Source of the DNA: Sphingomonas montana
GTDB lineage: Bacteria; Pseudomonadota; Alphaproteobacteria; Sphingomonadales; Sphingomonadaceae
Direction: 5' to 3'
Assembly (NCBI RefSeq): GCF_001956315.1
Contig: NZ_MOLY01000029.1
Location: forward strand, 1-64,000
Length of the DNA: 64,000 bases
Both the position numbers and the translations under genes were made by a program. Positions 53,775 through 63,602 of the stretch are shown here, piece by piece; within the stretch, counting starts at the first letter, position 1; every line of letters begins with the position of its first letter. Under the pieces are notes generated by a model. That model searched no databases and had not been told where the DNA came from. It was given only the letters and a program-made list of their open reading frames with translations.

Positions 53775-55820
53775 ATGACCGTTGCTGCCCAGAACCTGCT
53801 CGATCCGATGGCCTTGCCGCCGTTCGCCGACCTGACCTCCGACGCGATCCCGCCCGCCCTGGACGCGGCGATCGACCGGCACCGGGCGGTGGTGGCAACG
53901 CTCGTGGCCGAACGGCCGACGACGTTCGCCGAGGTTTGGCTGCCGCTGGAGCGGGCCACCAACGCGATCGATGCGTTGTGGTCCGGCGTGTCGCATCTGC
54001 AGGGGGTCGCCGATACGCCCGAACTGCGCGCCGCCCACGCCGAAGCACAGAAGCGGATTGTCGAGAACAACGTTCAGGTTTCGCAGAACCGCGACCTGTA
54101 CGACGTCCTGGTCGCCTTGTCCGTATCCCCCGACTTCGCTTCGCTGGGCGACGCCGACAGGATCGCGGTCGAAAACGCCATTCGCGACTTCACCCTGTCG
54201 GGCGTGGCGCTGGATCCGGCGGAGCGGGACCGGTTCAAGGCAAACTCCATCGAGTTGTCGGCATTGGCCAACGCGTTCGGCAGCGCGGTGCTCGACGCGA
54301 CGCAGGCGTGGGGTGAGACGATAACCGATCCGCGGATCCTGTCGGGCGTGTCCGACGTGGATCTGGCGATGTTTCGCGAGGCGGCCGCCGCCGTGGGCGA
54401 GGACGGCTGGCGGGTGACGTTGCAGCAGCCTAGTGTCGCTGCGATCCTGACCTTCGCCGAAAATCGCGATCTGCGCGCGCGTGTCTACCATGCCTATCAC
54501 ACACGCGCCTCGGACCAGGGGCCCCATGCGGGGCAGTTCGATAATTCGGACCGGATCGCACGCATCCTCGAACTGCGTCACGAAGCGGCAGAGCTGTTGG
54601 GTTTCACCGACCCGGTCGCATGGTCCTTCGCGACCAAGATGGCCCCAAATGGTGCCGAAGTGCTGGCGTTCCTGCGCGATCTCGGAGCGCGGGCGAAGCC
54701 GGCGGCCGAGCGCGACGTGGCCGAGATGCGCGCCTTCGCTGCGGCCGAACTCGGTATCGCCGACTTCAGTCCCTGGGATGCGGGTTATGTCGCCGACCGC
54801 CTGCGTCGGGCGCGCTACGATGTCGATGAGCAGACGGTCCGCGGTTATTTCCCGGTCGATCGGGTCACTGCCGGATGGCAGACGTTGCTGGACCGGCTGT
54901 TCGGCATCCGTCTTATCGAGCGCAACGACGTTTCGCTGTATCATGCGGATGCCCGGTATTTCGACGTGGTCGATGATGGCGGCACGACCTTTGCCGGCCT
55001 CTACCTCGACCTTCATGCCCGTGCGGGCAAGCGCGGCGGGGCCTGGATGGATCAGGCGCGACCACGGCTGGCGGACGGCGATGCGGTCCGCGTGCCGGTG
55101 GCCTATCTGGTCTGCAATTTCGCGCCCAACAGCGAGGACAGCCCGGCCTTGCTGAGTCACAGCGACGTGACCACGCTGTTGCACGAGACCGGGCACTGCC
55201 TGCACCATCTGTTCACGCGGGTCGATCGCCCCAGCATCGCCGGAACCAACGGCTTCGAATGGGACGCAATCGAACTGCCGAGTCAGTTGATGGAGGATTT
55301 CGCGTGGGATCGCGATGTCCTGACCGACATGTCCGGGCATCATGTGACGGGCGATCGGCTGCCGGCCGAGCTGTTCGAAAAAATGATCGCCGCCCGCCGG
55401 TTCCAGGCGGGCATGTTCATCGTCCGCCAGGTGGAGTTCGGACTGTTCGACCTGTTGCTCCACCTCGGCACGATGGGCAGCGATCCTGTCGAGGTCATCA
55501 AGGCGGTGCGCGAAGAGGTGGCGGTGATCCATCCGCCGGAGTGGCACCGTTTTCCGCACGGTTTCAGTCACATCTTCGCCGGCGGCTATGCGGCGGGCTA
55601 CTATGGCTACCTATGGGCCGAACAGCTTGCGGCGGACGGCTTCGCGGCGTTCGTGGAGGCCGGCGTGGTGGACCGGGCGACCGGGGACCGCCTGCGCAAG
55701 GAAGTTCTGTCGCGCGGGGCGACCCGACCGGCGGCCGACAGTTTCCGCGCGTTCCGCGGGCGGGATGCCGATCCCACCGCCATGCTGTTCCGTCACGGCC
55801 TGATCCGCGAGGATGCCTGA
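53775..55820 (+). CDS. M3-family oligopeptidase
   Basis: A 681-residue cytosolic zinc peptidase of the oligopeptidase A / Dcp family. The zinc site is [13 protein letters not shown] (HExxH at about 470-474), with the third ligand region [20 protein letters not shown]. The C-terminal substrate-binding block is [27 protein letters not shown] lies 5 nt before ATG 53775. It degrades short peptides and may supply amino acids to the neighbouring serine and cysteine enzymes. Confidence 0.92.
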   Translation: MTVAAQNLLDPMALPPFADLTSDAIPPALDAAIDRHRAVVATLVAERPTTFAEVWLPLERATNAIDALWSGVSHLQGVADTPELRAAHAEAQKRIVENNVQVSQNRDLYDVLVALSVSPDFASLGDADRIAVENAIRDFTLSGVALDPAERDRFKANSIELSALANAFGSAVLDATQAWGETITDPRILSGVSDVDLAMFREAAAAVGEDGWRVTLQQPSVAAILTFAENRDLRARVYHAYHTRASDQGPHAGQFDNSDRIARILELRHEAAELLGFTDPVAWSFATKMAPNGAEVLAFLRDLGARAKPAAERDVAEMRAFAAAELGIADFSPWDAGYVADRLRRARYDVDEQTVRGYFPVDRVTAGWQTLLDRLFGIRLIERNDVSLYHADARYFDVVDDGGTTFAGLYLDLHARAGKRGGAWMDQARPRLADGDAVRVPVAYLVCNFAPNSEDSPALLSHSDVTTLLHETGHCLHHLFTRVDRPSIAGTNGFEWDAIELPSQLMEDFAWDRDVLTDMSGHHVTGDRLPAELFEKMIAARRFQAGMFIVRQVEFGLFDLLLHLGTMGSDPVEVIKAVREEVAVIHPPEWHRFPHGFSHIFAGGYAAGYYGYLWAEQLAADGFAAFVEAGVVDRATGDRLRKEVLSRGATRPAADSFRAFRGRDADPTAMLFRHGLIREDA

Positions 55821-56910
55821 GGTGAGCCTGATCCGACAATGCGGATGGGCCACCGCCCGCGCCTGGCAGAACGAGGCCGTTCGTCGCATCGAAGCGGACT
55901 TCAACCGGTCCGCCGACACGCATCTCATCCGCCTGGATCTGCCGCGCTATCCGGACATCACTCTCTACTTGAAGGACGAGAGCAGTCACCCGACCGGCAG
56001 CCTGAAACACCGGCTGGCGCGCTCGCTTTTCCTCTACGCGCTCTGCAACGCATGGATCGGACCGGATACCTGCGTCATTGAGTCCTCGTCCGGCTCGACG
56101 GCGGTGTCCGAGGCGTATTTCGCGAAGATGCTCGGCCTGCGCTTCATCGCGGTGGTGCCGGCGACCACCGCGTCGCCCAAGCTGGATGCGATCCGGTTTC
56201 ATGGTGGCGAGATCCACATGGTCGACGACCCGCGCGAGATCTATGCCACGTCGCACCGGCTCGCTGCAGAGACGGGCGGTCATTATCTCGACCAGTTCAC
56301 CTATGCCGAACGGGCGACCGACTGGCGCGGCAACAACAACATAGCCGAGTCGATCTTCGCGCAGATGGTCGAGGAGGAGCACCCGGTGCCGAGGTGGATC
56401 GTCTGTGGCGCAGGGACCGGAGGCACGTCCGCCACCATCGGGCGCTTCATCCGCTACCTGCGGCATCCGACCCGGTTGTGCGTCGCCGACCCTGTCCATT
56501 CCGTTTTCCACCGCCATTTCGACGACAGGACGGTGACCTCCCTGCCGGAAGGATGCGCATCAAGGATCGAGGGTATCGGTCGGCCGCGGGTCGAGCCGAG
56601 CTTCGTACCCAGCGTGATCGACCGGATGATCGCCGTCGACGACGCCGACAGCATCGGCGCCATGCATGCGCTTTCGGACGCGTTGGGACGCCGGGTCGGC
56701 GGATCGACCGGCACCAACTTGTGGGCGTGCGCGCAACTGGTCGCGGAGATGGCGGCGGCGGGCGAGCGCGGCAGCATCGTCACGCTGCTCTGCGACGGGG
56801 GCGATCGCTACGGTTGCACCTATTATGACGAGGCCTGGCTGACCGAGCGAACGGTCGACTGGCGGAAACAGGCCGCCCGGATCGCAACCTTCCTCAGCGC
56901 GGAAGACTAG
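55813..56910 (+). CDS. PLP-dependent cysteine synthase-fold enzyme, Cds1-like cysteine desulfhydrase
   Basis: A 365-residue fold-type-II PLP enzyme with the lysine in [14 protein letters not shown] (about 65), the substrate loop [34 protein letters not shown] and the phosphate loop [18 protein letters not shown]. The NNNIAESI pattern points to the Cds1 group, which releases H2S from L-cysteine, rather than to CysK. This would give endogenous sulfide to the SQR/dioxygenase genes on the other strand. ATG 55813 overlaps the peptidase end by 8 nt. Confidence 0.82.
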   Translation: MPEVSLIRQCGWATARAWQNEAVRRIEADFNRSADTHLIRLDLPRYPDITLYLKDESSHPTGSLKHRLARSLFLYALCNAWIGPDTCVIESSSGSTAVSEAYFAKMLGLRFIAVVPATTASPKLDAIRFHGGEIHMVDDPREIYATSHRLAAETGGHYLDQFTYAERATDWRGNNNIAESIFAQMVEEEHPVPRWIVCGAGTGGTSATIGRFIRYLRHPTRLCVADPVHSVFHRHFDDRTVTSLPEGCASRIEGIGRPRVEPSFVPSVIDRMIAVDDADSIGAMHALSDALGRRVGGSTGTNLWACAQLVAEMAAAGERGSIVTLLCDGGDRYGCTYYDEAWLTERTVDWRKQAARIATFLSAED

Positions 56911-56987
56911 TCGGTCAGGCCGTGGCCGATCCGGGTTTCCTGGAAATATTGCGATCTTCGGCACCGGCGGGGGGTGCGTAGTCGGTG

Positions 56988-57914
56988 TCAGGATGCGCCT
57001 TCGATAGTCGCCACGAACGTCGGGCCATGACCCTGTGCCGAAATATATCGACCGGGACCGTCGGCGATGACGGTCCGGCCGTCAGGCGTGCTGATGCAGT
57101 CTCGTATCGCCGCTATCTGGTCGGTGCGTGCACTGACCGTAGGCCCGCCGTCGAAGATGTCGACATAGCCGTCCCACGAGAAGCCTTCCTGCTCCAGAAG
57201 GCGCAGCGCGGCGCGGGAGTCGTCGTGGGGACGGCCGATCGCATCGCGGGCATCGGCCGGCAGCAACGAGGTGTAAATCGGATAGCGCGGCATCAGGTCG
57301 GCGATGAACTGGTTTCCGTGCAGCGCATTGTGCAGGTCCGCGGCTTCGAAATCGCTCCCGAAAAACGGTTCGCCGACGGCTTTCCAGAAAGGCGATGCGC
57401 CGTTCGCGGCATATCCGCGAAGATCGGCGATCGTCCGGTCGGCAAAGGCGGCGCGGTGCCTCGCGATCAGCAGATACCGGCTGCGCGCGAGCAGGCGGCC
57501 ATATCCCGCCACGCGCGCATCGGCATGGACGAATAGCCCCCCGACCTCCGACGCGCCGTCATAGTCGTTCACCAGAAACAGTAATTGGGTCGAGAAACTT
57601 CGGGGCGGATGACTGGAGGCGTGGGTCACCCGCCCGAGCTTGTAGCTGTAGAAGGGCAGGCGGGCGCCGAGCCGGGAATACAGGCTGGCGGTGCCGATGA
57701 TCCGGCCGCCCGGTGCGTCTTCCAGCACCAGCATGTAATATTCGTCCTGTGGTGACGACGGCATGGTCTCCGCCGATCTGGTCGACCAGGCGATCTTTTC
57801 GGACAGCGCATCGCGATCGTTGGGGAGATTGGTCATTCCGCCGCCGGTCAGTGCCGAAAGCGTGAGAAGACCGGCGATATCGTCCGCGCGGACCATCCGA
57901 ACCTGCGCCGTCAT
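56988..57914 (-). CDS. astA: Arginine N-succinyltransferase
   Basis: A 308-residue GNAT-fold enzyme starting the AST route: arginine + succinyl-CoA to N-succinylarginine. Seen are VRADDIAGLLTLSALTGGGM, TNLPNDRDALSEKI, YSYKLGRVTHASSHP and EVGGLFVHADARVAGYGRLL. FGSDFEAADLHNALHGNQFI also matches. ATG 57914 overlaps the astB stop (ATGA). It is the last gene of the astD-astB-astA order and converges with the cysteine desulfhydrase gene. Confidence 0.93.
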   Translation of the reverse strand: MTAQVRMVRADDIAGLLTLSALTGGGMTNLPNDRDALSEKIAWSTRSAETMPSSPQDEYYMLVLEDAPGGRIIGTASLYSRLGARLPFYSYKLGRVTHASSHPPRSFSTQLLFLVNDYDGASEVGGLFVHADARVAGYGRLLARSRYLLIARHRAAFADRTIADLRGYAANGASPFWKAVGEPFFGSDFEAADLHNALHGNQFIADLMPRYPIYTSLLPADARDAIGRPHDDSRAALRLLEQEGFSWDGYVDIFDGGPTVSARTDQIAAIRDCISTPDGRTVIADGPGRYISAQGHGPTFVATIEGAS

Positions 57915-59200
57915 AGCGCGTCCGGCCCGAAGCCGAGGGCATCGAGAAGCGCGGCGCGCGCCCGGTGACATTGCAGCCAGAGGTCCGGATTGCCGAGATC
58001 GTCCGGTGCGATCGCGACCGGCCACTCCGCCGCGACGACCGCCTCGATCCGGTCGCAGGCGGCGTCATCCAGCAGAAAGCGTCGGTCGACCGTCGCCAAT
58101 GCCGCGGCGCTCATCTGCACGCGAAGACGGAGGCATGCCGGTCCGCCCCCGTTGCGCATGGACTCACGCACATCCACGACGATCAGACGGCGGATCGGAC
58201 CGCCCCGAGCCACCTCGGCTTCCAGCCAGCGCCACACGGTGGGCTCGTTCCGGCTCTCCTGTGGCAGGACCAGCGCCATGTCGCCCGAGGGCAGGGTCAC
58301 CAGCTGCGAGTTGAAGAGATAGGACCGGATCGCGGTGGCAAGCGACACCTCCGCCGCGGGAACGGTCACGATCCGGGTCGCCGGCAACCGATCGCGCACG
58401 AAGGCGTGGAGTGCGATCGGATCGGCGAACGCCTGTTCATGCGCGAACAGGACGTGACCATGAGCGACGGCGACGACGTCGTTGTGAAACGCGCCGACCG
58501 CGATCGCGGCGGCCGATTGCTGCGCGAAACACGTCCGCGACGGCGCAAGCCCATGTCGGCGGGCGATCGCCTGACTTGCAGTCAGGTCCTGTCGTGCGGG
58601 AAAACCGCCAGCGCCGGCCTCGCCGTAAACGAAGATCTCTACGGCATCGGCGCCTTCCGGTGTCGTCAGCCGCATGAAGTTGGCAGCCCCCTCATCGCGG
58701 AACGCCGCAGGCAGCGCGCCATGGACCGCGAAGAACCTGCCGTCCGCAAAGGCCAGTCGAAGCTGACGTTCCGTCTGAACCGACTCGATGCCGCGATGGC
58801 GCATCGTCGTCAGATTGGCGACGGAAAGATGGCAACGACCATCGGACGTATCGGTGGAGGGCGAGACCGTCGCGGCGTTGGCCGTCCACATTGCGGACGC
58901 CGAACATGCGTTGGCGAGGAGGACCGGCTCGTCCCGTGCGGCGGCGGCAAGAACCGCGGGGTCCGACCCGCTGAACCCGATCGACCGCAGCCAGTCGGTA
59001 TCGGGCCGGCGGTGTGGGAGCAACACGCCCTGGGGCAGGCCCAGGGCGATCATGGCGCGCATCTTCGCCAGACCCTGCAACGCGGCCTGACGGGGTGCCG
59101 ACGTCCTTCCGGCGTTCACGGCGGAGGCGAGGTTGCCATGGGCAAGCCCGGCATAGTTGTGCGTGGGTCCGATCAGCCCGTCGAAGTTCACCTCGATCAT
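57911..59200 (-). CDS. astB: N-succinylarginine dihydrolase
   Basis: A 429-residue pentein-fold hydrolase that removes two ammonia and CO2 from succinylarginine. The start EVNFDGLIGPTHNYAGLAHG is diagnostic. Further family blocks are LLANACSASAMWTANAATVS, VGAFHNDVVAVAHGHVLFAH and NGGGPACLRLRV with the catalytic cysteine (about 354). The frame is open upstream, but ATG 59200 fits the family N-terminus and overlaps the astD stop. Confidence 0.94.
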   Translation of the reverse strand: MIEVNFDGLIGPTHNYAGLAHGNLASAVNAGRTSAPRQAALQGLAKMRAMIALGLPQGVLLPHRRPDTDWLRSIGFSGSDPAVLAAAARDEPVLLANACSASAMWTANAATVSPSTDTSDGRCHLSVANLTTMRHRGIESVQTERQLRLAFADGRFFAVHGALPAAFRDEGAANFMRLTTPEGADAVEIFVYGEAGAGGFPARQDLTASQAIARRHGLAPSRTCFAQQSAAAIAVGAFHNDVVAVAHGHVLFAHEQAFADPIALHAFVRDRLPATRIVTVPAAEVSLATAIRSYLFNSQLVTLPSGDMALVLPQESRNEPTVWRWLEAEVARGGPIRRLIVVDVRESMRNGGGPACLRLRVQMSAAALATVDRRFLLDDAACDRIEAVVAAEWPVAIAPDDLGNPDLWLQCHRARAALLDALGFGPDAL

Positions 59201-60609
59201 GCGGACAGTCCTCGGATCTCCGCGGAGATGTCCTGAACCGTCGGTGCCTCGAAGCTGGCAACCGGGTAGGCACAATAGTCGGCGGCATAATAGGCGCTTG
59301 GGCGGTGATTGCCCGACGCGCCGACGCCGCCGAACGGCATGGAGCCCGCGGCGCCGGTTGTCGGGCGGTTCAGGTTGAGGACGCCGGCACGGGCGCGGCG
59401 GGTGTAGCGATCCCACAGCGCCTGTTCGTTCGAGATCAGGCCGGCGGCGAGCCCGAACGCAGTCGCGTTCGCCGCGGTGATCGCAGCGTCGAAGTCCGGC
59501 ACGCGCACGACCTGAAGCACGGGTGCGAAGATCTCCACGTCAGGCGCGTCGATCCCCGTCACGTCCAGGATCGCCGGCGTCACGAAGGTGCGCAGCGGCA
59601 TGTCGAGCAGATCGAGCGGCCGCACTATGCGGGCGCCGCCAACGATCAATGCGTCGACGGCGCGTCGGGCCTGGTCGGCGGCCGCCTCGGATATGAGCGG
59701 GCCAAGTGCCGGTTCCGGATCCGCGTCCCAGCGCCCGATCCGCAGGCGTGCGGCAAGTGCGGTCGTTGCCTCGACCATGCGGTCGCCGACCGGACCGGCC
59801 GGAACGATAAGCCGGCGTGCGCAGCTGCACCGTTGTCCGGATGTGGCGAAGGCGGATGCCACGATGATCGACGCGGCGGCATCGACGTCTCCGTCCCAGG
59901 CGATCAGCGGGTTGTTGCCCCCGAGTTCCAGCGCGAGGATGACGTCCGGCCGATCTACGAATGCCTGACGCAGCTGCGCGCCCGTCGCCGCCGATCCGGT
60001 AAACAGCAGCCCGTCGATCCGCGCTTCCGCCAGCAACCGTCCGGTGTCGCGTCCGCCCTGCACCAGGTTCAGCACCCCAGCGGGCAGTCCGGCCTCCTGC
60101 CAGAGCCCGACCATCGTCTCGCCGACGAGGGGCGTCTCCTCGGACGGCTTGAACACGACCGTGTCGCCGGCGAGGAGGGCGGGGACGATGTGGCCGTTGG
60201 GGAGATGCCCGGGGAAATTGTATGGCCCGAAGACGGCCATCACGCCGTGTGGCCGGTGACGCAAGACTGCGCGACCGAATGTCGTCGCGGCGTCGCGGAT
60301 GCCACTGCGTTCCTGCTGAGCCGTGATCGAGGCCTCGATCTTGGCGACCATCGACGCGACCTCCTGGCGCCCCTCCCAAAGCGGCTTGCCCGTCTCGCGG
60401 CTGATGATCACGGCAAGCCGTTCCATGTTCTGCTGCAGCGCGAGGCCATAGCGCCGAACGCACGCGACGCGATCGGCGAGCGGGCGATCCGCCCAATCGT
60501 CCAACGCGGTACGCGCGGCGGAAACGGCGCGGGCGACGTCGGGTTGGCCTGCGGCGGCACCCTCCCAGAGCGTATCGCCGGTGGCAGGATCGATCGAACG
60601 AAAGGTCAT
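59197..60609 (-). CDS. astD: N-succinylglutamate-semialdehyde dehydrogenase
   Basis: A 470-residue aldehyde dehydrogenase. Motifs are VFGPYNFPGHLPNGHIVPAL, FTGSAATGAQL, LELGGNNPLIAW and the cysteine block SGQRCSCARR (about 260), close to AstD of E. coli. ATG 60609 has GGAG 6 nt upstream. It begins the ast trio. The aminotransferase (astC) and the final succinylglutamate desuccinylase (astE) are not in the window and must be supplied elsewhere. Confidence 0.92.
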   Translation of the reverse strand: MTFRSIDPATGDTLWEGAAAGQPDVARAVSAARTALDDWADRPLADRVACVRRYGLALQQNMERLAVIISRETGKPLWEGRQEVASMVAKIEASITAQQERSGIRDAATTFGRAVLRHRPHGVMAVFGPYNFPGHLPNGHIVPALLAGDTVVFKPSEETPLVGETMVGLWQEAGLPAGVLNLVQGGRDTGRLLAEARIDGLLFTGSAATGAQLRQAFVDRPDVILALELGGNNPLIAWDGDVDAAASIIVASAFATSGQRCSCARRLIVPAGPVGDRMVEATTALAARLRIGRWDADPEPALGPLISEAAADQARRAVDALIVGGARIVRPLDLLDMPLRTFVTPAILDVTGIDAPDVEIFAPVLQVVRVPDFDAAITAANATAFGLAAGLISNEQALWDRYTRRARAGVLNLNRPTTGAAGSMPFGGVGASGNHRPSAYYAADYCAYPVASFEAPTVQDISAEIRGLSA

Positions 60610-60706
60610 ACGCTCTCCAGCAAGTCGAATGCGCCTGAACAATTAAAGTTCGGCAAGCGGTAATTCGCCTGTGCAAACGGCGGCGTCCCGCGGGATGGAA
60701 TCCGGT

Positions 60707-61006
60707 TCACACGAACAGGCTATCGATGGTGGCGGCCAGTGCGATGTCGCGTGTCGACACGTCGTCGACCTCATGCGTCGTCAGCCATATGTCGACCCGG
60801 TTGAAGATGTTGCACCATTCGGGATGATGGTCCGCCTTGTCCGCGGCCATTCCGATCCGGACCATGGCGGACAGCGCTTCCGCGAAGTCGCCGAACGTCA
60901 GCGTTCGGTGAAGTGCACGCCGGGCAGCGGAATAATGCCAGTTCGGAAGCGTTTCGAGCGCGGCTTCTCGTTCCGAAACACCAAGGGAAGTCATCATGCC
61001 AATCAT
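60707..61006 (-). CDS. phhB: Pterin-4a-carbinolamine dehydratase
   Basis: A 99-residue enzyme that recycles the pterin cofactor of phenylalanine hydroxylase. The motif DKADHHPEWCNIFNRVDIWL contains the catalytic His-His-Pro. WHYSAARRALHRTLTFGDFA also fits. ATG 61006 overlaps the stop of a 36-codon upstream frame (ATGA); internal Met codons 12-15 nt on are alternatives. It lies behind phhA and the aminotransferase and before astD, so the aromatic and arginine genes may share transcription. Confidence 0.93.
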   Translation of the reverse strand: MIGMMTSLGVSEREAALETLPNWHYSAARRALHRTLTFGDFAEALSAMVRIGMAADKADHHPEWCNIFNRVDIWLTTHEVDDVSTRDIALAATIDSLFV

Positions 61007-61113
61007 GTCCTCACGCTGCGTTCGTCGACGGGATCGAGACCCCGATTATCGCCCGGGGGATCGGCGACTGCGGTGCAAGGCGCGCCGTCGCCGTTCGTGA
61101 CGATCGCTTTCAT
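61003..61113 (-). CDS. 36-residue upstream frame coupled to phhB
   Basis: A small frame with AAGGA about 9 nt before ATG 61113; its TGA overlaps the phhB ATG. It reads MKAIVTNGDGAPCTAVADPP, which resembles the first 20 residues of zinc-type alcohol dehydrogenases (MDR family), then diverges. It may be a leader peptide coupling translation of phhB or the stub of a deleted gene. The rest of the 61114-61243 gap shows no gene. Confidence 0.4.
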   Translation of the reverse strand: MKAIVTNGDGAPCTAVADPPGDNRGLDPVDERSVRT

Positions 61114-61243
61114 TGTCGAAGGTCCTTCGTCATCGGGGCGGCCGCTGCGGGTGGCCCCAGGGTAGGGTGGTCGCCGGATCAGCCTTGCGCGGGCCTCTGC
61201 TGGCGTCCCTGCCATCAGCCGTTTGCACGTTCCGGCGCTAACC

Positions 61244-62446
61244 CTAACCCTTCAGGTAAAGCGCAAGGGCATCGGCGAAGCGCCCGACGGTGCCGTGGTT
61301 CAACCCCGCGACATTGATCCGCCCGGAGTTGGGGAGATAGATGCCATGGTCGGTCCGCAGCGCTGCGGCGTCGTCAGGGGTGATGGGCAGCAATGCGAAC
61401 AATCCTTCCTGATGCGCGATCGGGGCCAGTGCCGGATGGACGGCACCGAGCAGTAGGCGGAGGTCGTTGATGCGCCGTCGCATGCCGGACAGTTCAAGGC
61501 ACCAATCGTTGGTCAACAGTTCGTCTTCGAGGATGAGGCGAACCACCGCAGCGCCGTGATCGGGCGGCATCGACCAGAGGCTCCGCGCGAGTGCCAGCAG
61601 GTTTTCCCGGACCGGGACCGCTACGGCGGCGCTCGAAGACTGCACCCAGAGCGCCCCGACGCGTTCGCGGTAGAGCGCGAAGTTCTTGTCGCAGCTGTAC
61701 GCGATCAAGGCCTCGGGCACAGCAGCCAGTAGGCTTCGAGCACCGGCGGCGTCCTCTTCCAAGCCTTGGCCAAGCCCCTGATACGCCAGATCGATCAACG
61801 GGATCAGGCCGCGCGTCACCATGATCGGGGCCAGGATACGCCACTGGTCGGCCGACAGGGTGGTCCCGGTCGGATTGTGGCAGCAGCCGTGCAACAGCAC
61901 GACGTCGCCGTCCTTCGCCTGCGCAAGACCGTCGATCATGGCGTCGAAATCGATGTCCGCGGAGACGACGTCGAAATAGGGCGTGGTGCGCACGGTGAGG
62001 CCGGCAGCCTGGAAGATCGGCGCGTGGTTGGGCCAGGTCGGCGTGCCGACCCAGACCGTCGGCGATCGACCCGTGCGTGCGATGAGTTCGGCTGCAAGCC
62101 GCAACGCGCCCGTGCCGCCGGGCGTCTGGATGCCGGTGACGCGTGGATCGTCGGCCCTTTCCGACCCCAGCGCGATCGACGCGAGCAGATCGGTAAAGCG
62201 CTGGTCGCCCTCCGCTCCCAGATAACTCTTGCTGTCCTGCTCCGCGAGCAGGCGCCGCTCCGCCGCCTTTACGGAGCGCATCACCGGCGTGGCGCCGGTC
62301 TCGTCGCGGTAGACGCCGACACCAACATCGATCTTGTCCAAGCGGGGATCCGCCCGGTGCATGCCGATCACCGCGAGCAGTGCGTCGGCGGGTTGACGCG
62401 GTAGCGCCGTGAACATCCCGGGTCCCGAAGCGGCGGTCGCGTTCAT
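61244..62446 (-). CDS. Aromatic amino acid aminotransferase
   Basis: A 400-residue class-I (aspartate/tyrosine type) aminotransferase. Seen are KIDVGVGVYRDETGATPVM, SKSYLGAEGD, LLHGCCHNPTGTTLSADQW and the PLP lysine in SCDKNFALYRERVGALW. The usual Ser before the Lys is Asp here. GRINVAGL near the C-terminus carries the substrate-carboxylate arginine. Between phhA and phhB it matches the phhC role: tyrosine to 4-hydroxyphenylpyruvate. ATG 62446 overlaps the phhA stop. Confidence 0.92.
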   Translation of the reverse strand: MNATAASGPGMFTALPRQPADALLAVIGMHRADPRLDKIDVGVGVYRDETGATPVMRSVKAAERRLLAEQDSKSYLGAEGDQRFTDLLASIALGSERADDPRVTGIQTPGGTGALRLAAELIARTGRSPTVWVGTPTWPNHAPIFQAAGLTVRTTPYFDVVSADIDFDAMIDGLAQAKDGDVVLLHGCCHNPTGTTLSADQWRILAPIMVTRGLIPLIDLAYQGLGQGLEEDAAGARSLLAAVPEALIAYSCDKNFALYRERVGALWVQSSSAAVAVPVRENLLALARSLWSMPPDHGAAVVRLILEDELLTNDWCLELSGMRRRINDLRLLLGAVHPALAPIAHQEGLFALLPITPDDAAALRTDHGIYLPNSGRINVAGLNHGTVGRFADALALYLKG

Positions 62447-63306
62447 GCGATGATCCTTCCATGCGCACGGTCCTGTGTGCCACGCGTATAGACCCGGTCG
62501 GTCGGCAGGATGACCTCGATCTCGATATCGGGCGCTCCGTTCAGTTCGGTGTAGAGCGGGCCAAAATCTGTGTTGAGGGTCTGTTCGAGCAGATCCTCGA
62601 AGCTGTCGATCACGAAATAGTTCTGCTGGAAATCGTCGATGCGATATTTCGTGCGCATCAGGCGCCTGAGGTCGAAGCCGATGCGGTTCGGTGACGGGTC
62701 CTCCAACGCGAATATTGTTTCCGAAAAGGACGACACGATCCCGGCGCCGAAGATCTTCAATGCATCACCCGAACGCACCAGTCCGAATTCGACCGTATAC
62801 CAGTACAGACGAGAGAGCCGATCGATCGCGCCCATCGCGGCAGCGCGCTGTCCGCCGCGGCCGTAGGCCTGCATGTAGTCGGCGAAGATCGGGTTCGCGA
62901 GGAGCGGCACGTGGCCGAATACGTCATGGAAGACGTCCGGCTCCTGCAGATAGTCGAGTTGATGGGGTTGCCGGATGAAGTTTCCGGATACGAACCGGCG
63001 ATTGGCCAGATGGTCGAAGAAGACGTCGTCCGGCACGAGGCCGGGAACCGCGACCACCTGCCAACCCGTCGCCCGCATCAGTCGTTCGGAGAGTTCGGCG
63101 AAATCCGGTATGCCGGGTTTGGACAGCCGCAGGATGTCGAGGCCGTCGAGAAACTCCGGCGCCACCCGGTCGGGCAGGAGGCGAACCTGCCGTTCGAACA
63201 GACTGTCCCAGGTCGCGTGATCCTGTGCCGTGTAATCGGCCCAGCCTTGCGGAATGGTCCAGTCGGCAGCGGCATGGTCGGGGCGAACCAGATTTGCGGC
63301 AGTCAT
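62443..63306 (-). CDS. phhA: Phenylalanine 4-monooxygenase
   Basis: A 287-residue, single-domain bacterial enzyme converting phenylalanine to tyrosine with tetrahydropterin and O2. The iron ligands are the two His of DVFHDVFGHVPLL and the Glu of YWYTVEFGLV. SGNFIRQPHQLDYLQEPD also matches. It lacks the regulatory ACT domain of animal enzymes. A separate small ACT-like frame lies just upstream. ATG 63306 follows that frame by 6 nt. Confidence 0.95.
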   Translation of the reverse strand: MTAANLVRPDHAAADWTIPQGWADYTAQDHATWDSLFERQVRLLPDRVAPEFLDGLDILRLSKPGIPDFAELSERLMRATGWQVVAVPGLVPDDVFFDHLANRRFVSGNFIRQPHQLDYLQEPDVFHDVFGHVPLLANPIFADYMQAYGRGGQRAAAMGAIDRLSRLYWYTVEFGLVRSGDALKIFGAGIVSSFSETIFALEDPSPNRIGFDLRRLMRTKYRIDDFQQNYFVIDSFEDLLEQTLNTDFGPLYTELNGAPDIEIEVILPTDRVYTRGTQDRAHGRIIA

Positions 63307-63312
63307 TTTCGA

Positions 63313-63597
63313 TCACGTCCTTGTGCTGGAGATTGGGTTCTGTCGGTGCCGGGCCGTGAACCGGGCGCGGTCCACCGACACGATGTTAAGGATTCGGGCT
63401 TCGAGAACTTCCAGTCGATGAGCCTCGATGGGGTCCATCGCGATGCGCAGTTCATACTGGTCTCCCCGTGCGAGGATCCGCGCGCAACTGACCGCGAGGT
63501 CGTTCTGGACGAACAGGTCCAGGACCCGAAGAGGGCCGCAGAGTTCGCGATCGGTCCAGACGCTGACCATCAGGGATCCGGCATCCTGCGCGGTCAC
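63313..63597 (-). CDS. Small ACT-domain-like protein
   Basis: A frame of about 94 residues whose body (VSVWTDRELCGPLRVLDLFV, SCARILARGDQYELRIAMDP, EVLEARILNIVSVDRA) has the beta-alpha-beta-beta-alpha-beta rhythm of an ACT domain. GTG 63597 is the first start after a stop of a preceding 45-codon frame; ATG 63570 is an alternative. With phhA only 6 nt downstream it could act as a free amino-acid-sensing partner of the hydroxylase or of the pathway. Family assignment is by pattern only. Confidence 0.6.
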   Translation of the reverse strand: MTAQDAGSLMVSVWTDRELCGPLRVLDLFVQNDLAVSCARILARGDQYELRIAMDPIEAHRLEVLEARILNIVSVDRARFTARHRQNPISSTRT

Positions 63598-63602
63598 GAC
63601 CG

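Noticed and set aside
53619-55571. 650-codon minus-strand frame opposite the M3 peptidase
   Set aside because: Antisense to a peptidase with an intact HExxH motif; low-complexity Arg/Gln/His composition.
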